A stretch of DNA of 64,000 nt from Mansonella perstans (Eukaryota; Nematoda; Chromadorea; Rhabditida; Onchocercidae). The notes beneath the pieces are model-generated. The model did no database searches. It was not told where the DNA came from and saw only the letters and a program-made list of their open reading frames with translations. The stretch is from assembly GCA_037074765.1 (NCBI GenBank), contig JBAMDO010000580.1:1116001-1180000 (forward strand), written 5' to 3'. Shown here piece by piece: positions 1-16,244 of this stretch; positions within the stretch are counted from its first letter, which is position 1, and each line of letters opens with the position of its first letter. The translations under genes were made by a program, and so were the position numbers.

Positions 1-319
1 GGTTGATGATCCGAAACCAATTAAATATATTAAAATTCATTACGGATCATCTCATTCATCATCTCTCAAGCAACAGCCAATGCGATCTCGGACTGTACCC
101 GTCCGATCTTCAAACAATGATCAGCTGCAGCAAACTGCAAATGAATTTGACTATCGAAAATATCTTCGATCAACGCGTCGGGATCGCGTAAATGATCAGG
201 AACAACGAGTAACGCTTATCGCGACGGTACCGCACGAAATAATGTTTATGAAGAAAACCACGACTTGTGTTTCTCGTCCCAGTTCCTTATACAATGCTAC
301 CACTAATAGCGATTACTGA
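1..319 (+). CDS. 3'-terminal exon of an unidentified gene (partial)
   Basis: A frame open from base 2 ends at a TGA at 317-319. It encodes about 105 residues of a hydrophilic, Ser/Gln/Arg-rich tail with low-complexity stretches (SSHSSS, KQQP) and no recognisable domain. The frame is open at the left edge, so I read it as the last exon, or the end of the last exon, of a + strand gene that lies mostly outside the window. A shifted overlapping frame (3-191) is also open, but its composition looks less protein-like. I do not recognise the family. The AT-rich sequence that follows fits a 3' UTR. Confidence 0.4.
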   Translation, partial: VDDPKPIKYIKIHYGSSHSSSLKQQPMRSRTVPVRSSNNDQLQQTANEFDYRKYLRSTRRDRVNDQEQRVTLIATVPHEIMFMKKTTTCVSRPSSLYNATTNSDY

Positions 320-1984
320 CATTTCATGGAGGAATTCTATTTTTCTCCCTTATTGATTAGTTTGGTAATGACCGTAAATATGTTTAAACACTCGTAATAC
401 TCGATTCAGGACACAACGCATAACGGCATTTTGCATTTCTTGGATTTCATTAATTTGACCAATTCTTCGACTTTTAATTTCGCTATTCATCAGATATACA
501 TTGCAATAGTGATAGCTGTATTTTCGTATTGTGTCTAGTCGACATTTCCAGAATTGTAAAAATTGGAGGAACATTAAAATCGGTGATCGAGCTTGGTGTT
601 TATTTAATTTACACCTTCTGTTTAAGATTTCACATAAAATATTTCCAAAATATTAGAGAAAAGTTAATTCAGTGGGATTTGGGAAGTTTAATGTTATACT
701 CTTGCAACGCATTTCCGACCTATTTTTTCATTGAAAACTCTGCTAAGTTTGCGCTTTTTAACTTTTAATCATGTAAGATGGAATTGTCGAATTTTTCCAA
801 ACATAACTGTGTAAATCACAGGTTAAAACGCTCTTATTCTGTGCCATACGTTTTTGAAATTCACTGTTGTAATTACGACAATCTGTTCTTTGTTGTACCT
901 ATATGTCGTTTTATCTTCATCATTTTCTGTATTGTTTACAGAAGAAAATATAGATTGATCTGATATAATTGAATGACCCAAAAGAGATATAGCGCATTGT
1001 TGCTGAATTGCTTTTTTTTTCTTCAGTACCTGCATAACAGTGATAGGCGAGAAATGTTCGAAGAGAATTGAAAAATCTACTCTTTTATCATATTTGATTA
1101 TTGCAGCATAAAACGACTATTCAGTCTGCCGGAGGTACAAATAGTACACGAAAGTTCTGATAACAAAAATCCTTCATGTCCAGTAGTCCGTTTTCTATTT
1201 CATTCGACAAGCTGACAGAAGACAAAATCATTGCATTATTGCATAACCATCGATCACTTTAAAACATTAATCGATTCTTGACAAAAGAAAATACGTAAGC
1301 AGATAGTTGAAACACGAATACTTCACTCGATTCTTGGTAAAGTTTTTAAGTAAACCGAAATGAACCGAAAGTTAGCTTAATTGATGGATATTTGATTTGA
1401 TTGAGGACGAAAACTAAATAAATTTGTAACTTTTTTTCAATAATCCTTAAATGTTACAGTTATTCTGCAATTTTTGAACTTTAAGACGCTAATTAGTGCA
1501 TAAGACAACTTTATGCCATATTTTATTATCACTTTACAGCATCATATATAACTTCGGGAACATTATACTCTAGTAGAACGTCGATGTCATACTCATCAAT
1601 AGACAGTTTTAACGGACGTTTATTACGTCCGTTAAGTCTATCATTACGTCTGTTATCAGTGATAGAACTGTGATAGAACTGTTGCAACGTAACTTCGTAA
1701 TTCAAACAGCAATAACCTATCTAAAGCGCTTTGGCTGTTAACATTTTAGTTTCAACTGTTCTGTTCAGTCATAACTTAATTGAACAAAATGAAAAAAGCT
1801 CAATATTGCTAATCGGCCGAATACTCATCTATTTATCTGACTCACTGACCAACCCAGTGATATGCAGTGTGATCCTATTCTGTTGCAGCGTTTCTGCAGT
1901 ATGATCTTACTCTGTTGCAGTGTTTCTGCAATATGGTGTTACTCTGTTGCAGTCTTTTCATTAGGGTATTGAACGATTGTCTTC
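320..1984. other. Intergenic region, 3' flank of the partial gene and 5' flank of the BPI-family gene
   Basis: No convincing coding exon is seen. Short open frames at 350-1035 occur on both strands and look like chance. A perfect 9-bp inverted repeat (AACGGACGT at 1611-1619, ACGTCCGTT at 1625-1633) with a 5-nt loop lies about 350 bp upstream of the BPI start codon. It is followed by a duplicated GTGATAGAACT motif near 1657-1683. A 32-bp tandem repeat lies at 1864-1958. A TTAG at about 1961-1964 could serve as the acceptor for trans-splicing of the following gene. Confidence 0.5.
1864..1958. repeat. 32-bp imperfect tandem repeat, three copies
   Basis: Units start at 1864, 1896 and 1928. Each contains TCTGTTGCAG and GTTTCT-like segments and differs from its neighbours by a few bases. 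Every unit carries one or two TTGCAG/TCTGCAG strings that resemble 3' splice sites, just upstream of the first ATG of the BPI-family gene. Confidence 0.8.
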
Positions 1985-4900
1985 ATGGCTAATTGCTACG
2001 CCGTTTTTGTATATTTTTGCAATACTGTTTGGCTTACTACTCTTCTTATTACTAATTACTGCTCAGTAATTACCTTAGAACAGTTCTCTACAGTGCGAGT
2101 AAGAATTGCTGAAAAAGGATTGCAGTTTTTTAGCAAAGTTGCACATCATATCGTATGTCTCTCTTTTTTACCTCTAATCTTTCACTAATATGAAGTTGAT
2201 ATTGTTAAACTATGATAATTTTTACCTATGAATTTCAATTTGAATGGGATTAAAAAAATATTAATTTGTAATAATTATAATTTAGAATTTGATGTAATAT
2301 AAAATCCAGGTTGATGAAGAAATATGGAAACTGACACTTCCACAGATAACAATTCCGATCGAGGGTGGACCTGGCACTGGGGAAGTGAATGTAACCCAAC
2401 TCACACTACAAGCATTTAAGTCGCCACAGTTTTCATTTGAATTAGCTCCGCCAAACGGTATCATTTGGCAATCCAAAGGTGGATCGGCAAAACAGGGAGC
2501 AGTCTGGCTTGCTGGCTATTATTTTATTGTTCCAGTTAGTTTATACATACCATCACAAATTTCTGCTGAGCGGAAGAGTTTTGAATGATGCTAATTTCAA
2601 AACATCGTTGATGAAAGCGTTTCTTTTGAAACGTCTAGTTTGTTGTAGTACCATAACTAATTCAGACCACGACAATCATAAATATCAAGAAATGATGATG
2701 CAGTTAGTTCGCATATTACAGATTTATCTCTCGGGATATGTTAAGGCGCAAACGGATGATATCCGTGTTTACATGCAAACCAATTTATTAATTCGAAATG
2801 AACGTCCACAGATTGAGATCACTGACTGTTCTGTTGAAGTCCAACAACTTTACGTATATATCACAGGAGGTGTTATACAATGGGTCGTCAATTTATTTCG
2901 AACGCAGTTGGCTTCTGTGATCAAACAAACTATACATAACAAAGTTTGATTCAAATATCTTCATTTAAAAGGAATTTTTGTACAATGTAAAATTTATGAG
3001 ATTGAAGGAAATATCTTGAGAAATTCTTTCTTTTTTTTTTTGAGATTACTGAAAATGCGATGCTCTCAAAGATATGTTTACCGAGTTGGTGGCTTACTGA
3101 TGAGTTCTGTTTTAATTTACCTATCTTCCAGTCATTAATCACAATTAACATTTGGTTTATTTGAACTTATTTCTAAACTTCTTACATAGAACTACGTGCG
3201 TTTTAGCGTATTCCGAATTATGAAATAAGAATAAGAAACATAAAAATGATACATTAGTTGGATATGTTGAAAAGCAATTTATTGATGATAATACAAAAGT
3301 TTGACAGATGTGTGATATCATACGCAACACTGTTGGTGATATCAATGTCGCCTTATCATCACTTTCTTCTCAAATTAAACTATATAAAGATCTATATATT
3401 AGCTATTCGTGCAAGGTATTCTTGTTGATTTCTTCCTTTGTTTCTATATTAAATGAATTTACATGATCTTTCTGTAAAATTTATGAAAAAAGGAGCCAAC
3501 TTATGGAACTGCAAAGATTGCATTGCGTGGGAAAAGAAAATAGTTATAGAGAGACTAGGAATTTTTTTTGATTTCAAATTTATAAGTTTCATTTTTCGTG
3601 AAAATTGACATTAGCTCACATTTTGCATTTTTTTTTCTCCTTTTTTTGTGCTAAATTATTGTTTAGACTTGAATTTTCCTGAATTACTGTCAATTTCCTT
3701 GAATAATTTTGGTTATATCTTATTTTTTTTTAGCAAAAACCTATAGTAACGAGCAAATACATTGAAGGTGAAATGGTATTTGATTTAACGTATGGACGAG
3801 ATCAATGTATTTTGCCAACGGAACAAATGGATGATGGTTAGCTTATCTGTTATTTTTGATTTTCAAAATTATGTGTGTTCATGCAATTTTAGATTCTCGA
3901 CAAATCAAATTATGCGTGTGATTGCTTCCTAATTAGCGTAGAGAGAGTAACTGGGCGTATGCTACTAGAAATAAAATTGTTGCACCTCGATAAAAAATTA
4001 TGTTCTGTTCTGCTTTGGCTATCTGTACTGTTTCAGTTTGTTGAGTCAACTGTCATAGGTGCTTTAAGTGTAGGATCGTCATAAGAAGAACAATAATATT
4101 TGTATATAATAGTAATGAGTGTTAATGGAACTGAAAATAGCACTGTACTTTTGCGGAAAAACGTATTTTATTTGAGTAAATTCCGGGTGAACTTTTGCCA
4201 GTTAGGAAGTCTAACTAGTAACTAAATAAATAAGATGGAAATATTATTCTTTAAATCTGTTCTGATGATATTATAGATTATTTATCACTTCAGAGGTTGA
4301 TTCAAAGAAACGAATGGGATATATTTGGTTATCGGAATATATACCAAATTGTTTACTAAAGACCGCATATAACAATGAAAATTTAACATTTGCTATAACG
4401 TCGAATACTAGCGCTGGTCGATTTGCAAACTTTCTGAGAACGGAGTTATTTTTCATTCATCAAAAAGATGATCATAGTTTTGATTAACAATCCGAAGCAT
4501 CATATTTCATCAAAAAACTCAGCTAAATAGTTTCATGTGGATTAAGCAAAAATAATGCGCCATAATTTGGCTCATAATGTCCTTCTTTGACAATATCCAA
4601 AATATTAAAATTAAAAGTTTTTTTTACAATTACGATTTAATTAAAATTTAGCTGTAAGCTATTTGCAATATGTATCGGAAAATTTCTTCCGAATTTGCGC
4701 CTGATGTATCCCAATCAAACCACCTATTTTATTATTCGATTAGCTGACTCACCGTACGTTGTCATTAATGCACATGGTATACGAATATTTGCAAGTTCTA
4801 CGGTAGATTTACATTTATCATCAGAGAAGCAACAACCGCACAGATTAGCTAGGCTTGGTGAGGATTTCTTTTTTTTTTAAATTAATAAAGAATTTTGATT

Positions 4901-5615
4901 TAACAAGAGAAGTTCTTATTTTATATTTAAACAAATAAATTATTTGACTCCCAGAAAACTTAAAATTTAACCAAAATTCTTTAACTGCTGATTACCCACA
5001 TTTAATACTTAGCATTTTAGTGATGAACTCAACAATTTATGTCCTGCCAACAGTCTTGGGTAGGAAAGTTGTGGGTAATATCACTAATGTTACTGTAATA
5101 CTGCGCGAACACGATTCAACTATCGGACATTTCAATACTAAGTATGTTTTGATTTTGAATTTTAGGATTTATAATAGCTTTTTCCGGTGGTATCTTTTTT
5201 TATTACCACATCTTAATATTTTTTTTCATTGTTGTATAGCCTCTTTTGGTTTTTTGTACTTGTTACCATTATTCAATTATCACTTCATATTTTAAGATAA
5301 AGTTTAACTCATTATTTGTCATCATCTGCCGTTTACTGTATAAAAATAGATATTAAGAACTATTGCTAGATCTTACCTTATTTTTGTCGAAGTTAAATCG
5401 TGCATATGTGCCTATCAATTTTGAAGTTCTTATATTTTAGGGTACTCGAACTTTTAGAAAATTTAATGGCAAAAGGCGTGAAATTAATTGGAGGGGCAAT
5501 AATTAAAATTGGTATACCGCTACCGCTCATAGATAATGTAACAATCTCAGATGATGTTCAAATTGTAACCAGAAATGGCTATATTCGTGTTGAATTCGAT
5601 TTCACTAATAGATGA
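1985..5615 (+). CDS. Secreted BPI/LBP/CETP-family lipid-binding protein
   Basis: Nine exons: 1985-2152, 2310-2534, 2722-2943, 3308-3415, 3734-3836, 4294-4444, 4652-4857, 5021-5141 and 5441-5615. All junctions keep phase and give 492 aa, the usual family length. Residues 1 to about 27 form a hydrophobic signal peptide. The N-terminal signature VRVRIAEKGLQFF follows directly. Cys167 and Cys207 are 40 residues apart, matching the disulphide of human BPI. The C-terminal barrel has the typical GYIWLSEY, FLPNLRLMYPNQT and GIPLPLIDNVTISDD segments. Family members bind lipopolysaccharide or other lipids in two apolar pockets outside the cell. In a worm this would be a secreted lipid carrier or an innate-immunity protein (inference). 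The start is the first ATG before the signal peptide. Exon 3/4 boundaries rest on phase and the conserved cysteine. Confidence 0.9.
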
Positions 5616-7337
5616 TTTTTGAAACTTTAATGTTTTTTTTTTTTTCCGTAGAATTGGGCTTTTAAAAAAAGATGATAAAAAAGGTCGTATGACATTTAAT
5701 ATTTTCTGGAAAGAATCAGAACATTAAAATTTATGAAAAAAATATATGGAAAGAATGAGAGAATTTAAAATTGAAGAATAAATGCTCTACCTAAAAACAG
5801 GCTTTGTTTATTAAATTCCACAGAAATGGAATTAATAAATTATCTTTCTAATTTCATTGGTGGAGGAAATTGCGGATGTGATATTTTTCAAAGCATTTTT
5901 TATTTTAACGTTTTCCTTCGCAAAAATTTCTATGAAGAAAAATTTAAAAGGAATTAAGAGAAAAGTTTAAAAGGGAAATGCATTCAAAAATTTCTATTTG
6001 TACATACGTAGCATCGATTCATTGTTTGAAAAATGTTAAATGATGTTGTCATTCTTGGAAGAAATCATTTTCAAAAGTAATCCAAATTTCCTGTATTTTA
6101 AGTTATTTGAATTGTATTTGAACTCTTTTATCTTTTTAATTTGAAATGGTGTTGAAGCAATCCTACCATCTCTTTTCACTTATGACATAAATAGTCTAAG
6201 TCATAAATTTAAATAAGACTAAATGAATGAAAATTCGTTGCAAAAACAGAAACTGACAAAGCGAACAAAAATTAAGATATTAATTCATAAGTCATTTGAG
6301 TGCACACACAAATACTAATTTTACTGCTTTTTGTTTAATACTATTAAAATTATGTCTGATAAGAATAGAAAATGTTAAAATTGTTTCTCAAAGAAATCAA
6401 TTAGACTATTCCTTAGAATGGATCCAACTTACTTTTTCGGATTATTCAGTGATATGATTTATGTTTGATTTGAATGCGAAGTTAACAGACTAGCATAATA
6501 ACAACTGATAAATTTGTCAAACAGGCAGTGTCGCATCGAATATCATATGATTTTTAAATGCTTTTACTGCGTGATGCTTTTGCTGTTATGTGAAGAAATA
6601 TTTCAGCAATGGTTATTAGATATGTAATAAAGAAGTTTAGCAACTGATATGAATGAATGACTTTAATTACAAATCATTGAATCAAGACCTTTTATCTAAA
6701 ATGATGAATAAGCAGAATACATTTTCTAAAATAATTCTTAATCACACAAAATTTTTCCTGGATAAGTTTTTTTAGAGTTTATATTTCAATGAAATGAAGT
6801 TTGATCTTTTGATGGCGGCAAAGTTTGTCTGACTTCTGATATTTTTATGTTTTTCTGTTCTCTATTTAAATATTTACTTTCGAACTGAACTCATTAATTA
6901 ACAGTATTGCCCATCAATTTCATACTAAAATCACACATTAAAATACTTTTCTGTAATGCGTACACAACACTTTTTTCATGCAGCTTCACAACGTAGTTCA
7001 CTTTCATTTCAGTTTGTCAAAAATTTCAAACAATCGTATTTTAATACTTTTGCATTGCTTGTTCATCACATTAACATCCCTTTCTAATTGTTTCTACTAT
7101 CTGAAGTTGCATTTATTATGTGAAGTAATATGGTAAACCATCAAATAATATTTTAAAATATAAGTAATTTGTAAAAGCAATAAGAATTGCTTCAGTTAGT
7201 TGAAATAATGTGTAATGTGGAGAATGATAATATTCCTGAAGAAAGGTGAAGATAGCTTAGAGAAAAAGCTACATGAACCTGTTCAATTTGGTACGGTTCC
7301 GGTACTGCCTAATTATTTTTTCCCTTCTGAACTAGGA
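5616..7337. other. AT-rich intergenic region, nothing recognised
   Basis: There are no exon-like frames with matched splice sites and no RNA gene. Runs of T and A and several AATAAA-like strings near 5780-5840 fit the 3' UTR of the BPI-family gene. At 7207-7337 a frame is open upstream of the next gene's proposed ATG, but I take it as 5' leader. Confidence 0.45.
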
Positions 7338-9929
7338 ATGAGTCGAAATATGGAAATTGACCAGGAAAACAGCAAGGATTCAACAATCGAATTAGATGCA
7401 CCATCTGTATCAGGGGATCGCTATTGGATTCGCGAACGTAACCAAAACGTAAATTTGAAAGTGTGATTAATTAATTCATTTCATCGATTAATTTATTTTT
7501 TTTTTTGGATAATAAAAAATGCAATTGTTAATTGTTAAAAAGCAATTACTGCAGCATGCGAAGTTTTCTTATTTGTAAAATTTTTTTCCTTGTTGACATG
7601 AAAATGAAAGAAGTGTAAATGGCCAATAGATGTGTCAATCATAAATGCATTCCTAAACTCAATGTACTTGGGCTTAATTTCCCCATTATAGGATTAGACA
7701 TATTGAATACTGAATGTATAATGAAAATAACTCGAGAGTATTCATACCATTTTTTCAAACAAACAATACTTTCTTGCAACGTTGATCGTGTTATGAAGAT
7801 TAATTCATCTAAGAGATGAATAAATTTAAAATTGCATTTTTCTCTTCGCAAAACAAACATCGGAAACAAGTTTATACAGGAAGAATTATTGGAAACAAGT
7901 TATGAAATGACTGTAACAAATTCCACGCAAAATCAAAATATGAACAAGACGAAGATGTTTTTTTTTTTCTTTTTTGTATTAAATGTCCGTCAAATTATCT
8001 AATTTTCTTACATCCTTATAGTGTGCTATAAAATTGTTGATGAAAATGAGGAAAGGAAGTATGAAGTTACGGAAATGTTTAAAAGAATGTTAGTCATTTT
8101 GCCTCATCAAAGTAATATTTCTGTTTTCTTTCGTTTCAATTATTTTTCTCGCCAAAGAAGCCGAATCATAATATTTGGCTAACTGTTTCCTCTACATAAT
8201 ATCATGATCTTATAAGTTCAGATCGGTCTTGAATCTATATTATCAGGAATGGGGCTTGTTTTATTTTTTGTATAGGATGGTATATTTCACTTACTTCCAA
8301 ATACGATGTTTATACTGATTGAATTGTTGCTTCTTTAGTTTCTGTTTTCTGATGATAACTATGCAATAGTATACCCAGTGCACATACGATGCTCAATTAC
8401 CATGGTCAGGAATTGTGATACTGGAAATAATCAAATGATACTGAAGTGAAATTAAGATGAAATCCATTCTTCACTGATAAGCTAATCTTTGCAGTGTAAT
8501 ACTCTGCATTAGATATATCACAGTTCCACAATTTTGCAACGCTGAGAGATTCAGCTGAGTATTGTCATACGAGTAATATATAAATATCAGCAAGGACAAT
8601 CGTGTTCATGCTCTTTAATCCTAGCTCGAAATCTCGGTTATGTTATGGGATTCACCAAATGACAATATTTTTTCCCTCGGTTATGTTATGGGATTCACCA
8701 AATGACAAATATTTTTTCCCTCGGTTATGCTATGGGATCCATCAAATGAAAAACATTTTTTCTCATATCTCAACATTCGCTGCTCAATTGATCAATTGTT
8801 TTTCTCCCAAAATTTCATTAATGCTTCCAATGATAACAAATATACTTTTCCAACATTCTTAGCATACATCATAACATTATTTTTTATTTTTGAAAAAAAT
8901 ATCCCTAAAATATGCGATTATGGTATTACCACTTTCAAATTGCCATTATTTTTAATATTCAGCTTCGCGTAGAAAAAAAAAAATAAACCAATAGATAAAC
9001 GAATTCGTTCCCTCAAAAGAATTCTATGGAAAAGTTTTCCTAAAAAATAAACTATTGCAAGAATATTTTTTGCATTAATTTAGATTGTAAATTATCGAAG
9101 TGATAGTTTCAAAGATTTGCAATTTCCCCGGAAAAAATATTTTTGTAATTTAGGTTGTAAGTTATGGAAGTGATAGTTTCAAAGATTTGCAATTATATTT
9201 TTTTTACATCTAGGATTAACTTGGCAAGAAGGCTACAAATGCATTTATATCATTTCTTCCAGATTGCAAAAAGAATTAAGAACGGCAATGTTTTTGATAA
9301 TACTACACTCTTAAATATAAGTTTAGTAAAATAACTTTGAAAAATGATTTCGTTAGTTTTTAGTAAATACGTTTGATTTACATAGCTGCTTGAATGCCTA
9401 ATTAAATGATCAACTAATACAGATGATGTAATAACATGCATTTGTAACAATATCTTTTAAAGGACTAATTACATCGTTGCCAAATTCCTTTATGTAATTA
9501 CTTCGATGAATCAAAGATATTTCCTTCCAAATGTAATTTTATAGTTTAAATAGAAAAGTTTAAATTTGCAAATGTTAATTTAAATTTCAAAAATTTGGAA
9601 CAGAAAATATTTTTGAATAATATATTGGCTAAAGATTTGCAATATAGGATGAAGTGAATGACAAAATAATTTCTTCTTAAAAGTTATAAAATCATTCAAC
9701 CCTATCACATATCCCGATATATTCCATTACTAATTTAATATAGAATTGAAACTATTTGGAATGAAAAAAATTATTGTGCTGCAATAGGTGTGTACGTGGA
9801 CAAATTGTTTTGTTGACGTAGTACTTTGAAGGATTCATAAGGGTGGGAAGGGTAAGTACTTCTTTGCAGGTTTATCAGCACGACGAGTTATCTGAAGACA
9901 GTGATAAGCCAGATGATTTAGATGCTTAA
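7338..9929 (+). CDS. Unidentified multi-exon gene, structure incomplete
   Basis: Three or four exon-like segments share the + strand. The first, 7338 to about 7438, begins MSRNMEIDQENSK and includes GDRYWIRE. It is preceded by CTAG, which could be a trans-splice acceptor, and ends at a GTAACC donor. The second, about 8022-8088, reads CYKIVDENEERKYEVTEMF between a TATAG acceptor and a GTTAGT donor, in compatible phase with the first. A possible short exon lies at 9820-9849. An acidic tail, about 9871-9929, reads VYQHDELSEDSDKPDDLDA and ends at TAA. I could not find the exon or exons between 8.1 and 9.8 kb and do not recognise the protein. The segments might belong to more than one gene. The strongest part is the second segment. 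Confidence 0.25.
8634..8764. repeat. 43-44-bp tandem repeat, three copies
   Basis: Units start with TCGGTTATG at 8634, 8677 and 8721 and contain GGGATTCACCAAATGACAA followed by a T-run. The third copy is the most diverged (GGGATCCATCAAATG). It lies in the unresolved 8.1-9.8 kb interval. Confidence 0.8.
9062..9194. repeat. Direct repeat of about 60 bp, two copies
   Basis: Two copies at about 9062-9124 and 9136-9194 share GTGATAGTTTCAAAGATTT and the flanking sequence with a few substitutions. No function is apparent. Confidence 0.7.
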
Positions 9930-10069
9930 CTAGATTTTAATAGCAAGATTCTGATTGCTCACTTACGTTTTTAATTCCTTCCATTACTGTTTGACATTTA
10001 TTTGGCAAAAAATAAGTTTCTTGATTTCTGATATGTTAATTACATTTTTTATTTATAGATTATTCAATA

Positions 10070-15284
<5,215 letters not shown>

Positions 15285-16244
15285 GATATCTTCAAATTGC
15301 AGATGTGTTACAGAGCTTCTATTCAATATTTAGCATGGAAATAATTGTAATATTTACGGGGACGAATCATTGTGAATTTTATTCATTTTTTTTTTTTTTT
15401 TGCGATTATATAATTGCACTTCCTTTATTAAAAATCTAGATTATACCTGTAATGGATTTATGTTATGATTTCTTTTATACTTGTTGCATTGTACAAACGA
15501 TGTAAGTAGTTTCTGAAAGAAATTAAAAGTTATTCTTTATTCATTGTTTTTCAAATGTAGTATGGCAGCCTTAATATAATATTAAAATTATTCGTATATT
15601 TCTGGGATGCTAATTTTTTATCTTTATTTGTATATTTTTTTTAAGCCAAGTTAGTGGATACGGGTGAATGCATCGTATATTTAACACATAGGAATTGTAA
15701 ACTTAGTTCTTATTTACTTGTCACTGATTTTGTTGTTTTTCAGGCAACATGTTTATATCCATTTATTACATTGTATTTCATCGTTTTTATAATCATCGCT
15801 TTTATGAAATGGATAAATAAAATTTCCGTAATGTGATAATTTTTGCAGAAAATACTAATCCAAAATGTTATATATGCATATTATGTATTGTAATCTTTAA
15901 TAAACTGAATGGGATACTGTAAGACTTCATTTTTTCAAATAATTCATTTATGCATGCTATGATTTGTATAGGCAATATTGCAAATTATTAAGCATCCTTT
16001 AGAATGGAAACAAACATAGCTTAAAAACATTAATATAAAAATTAATTTACGAACAAATTAAACGATAGTGAATGTTCTCTTATCCAACTTCATAATACAA
16101 AGAATGTGAGCTGATAATGACTGTGTCATAATTTATTTTAGCTTCTGATGGAAAGTCTTTGGTTATGATGCCATTAATTTAACAGTACAACGGGTTAAAC
16201 GACGATAGTTCGTACTTCCGATTTTGTAGCACTTTCTGTATGAA
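15285..16244. other. Intergenic region between sel-1 and the uS5m gene
   Basis: Low-complexity AT-rich sequence with several AATAAA-like strings (around 15820 and 15900) that suit a sel-1 3' UTR. A 60-codon frame at 15654-15836 has no splice context or family match. No RNA gene is seen. Confidence 0.5.

Noticed and set aside
7215..7466. 83-codon frame starting MWRMIIFLKKGEDS as the start of the orphan gene
   Set aside because: The upstream half lacks support. A CTAG acceptor just before the ATG at 7338 and the in-phase donor at about 7438 suggest the shorter start.
15654..15836. 60-codon frame after sel-1
   Set aside because: No start context, splice partner or family signal; it lies in probable 3' UTR or intergenic DNA.
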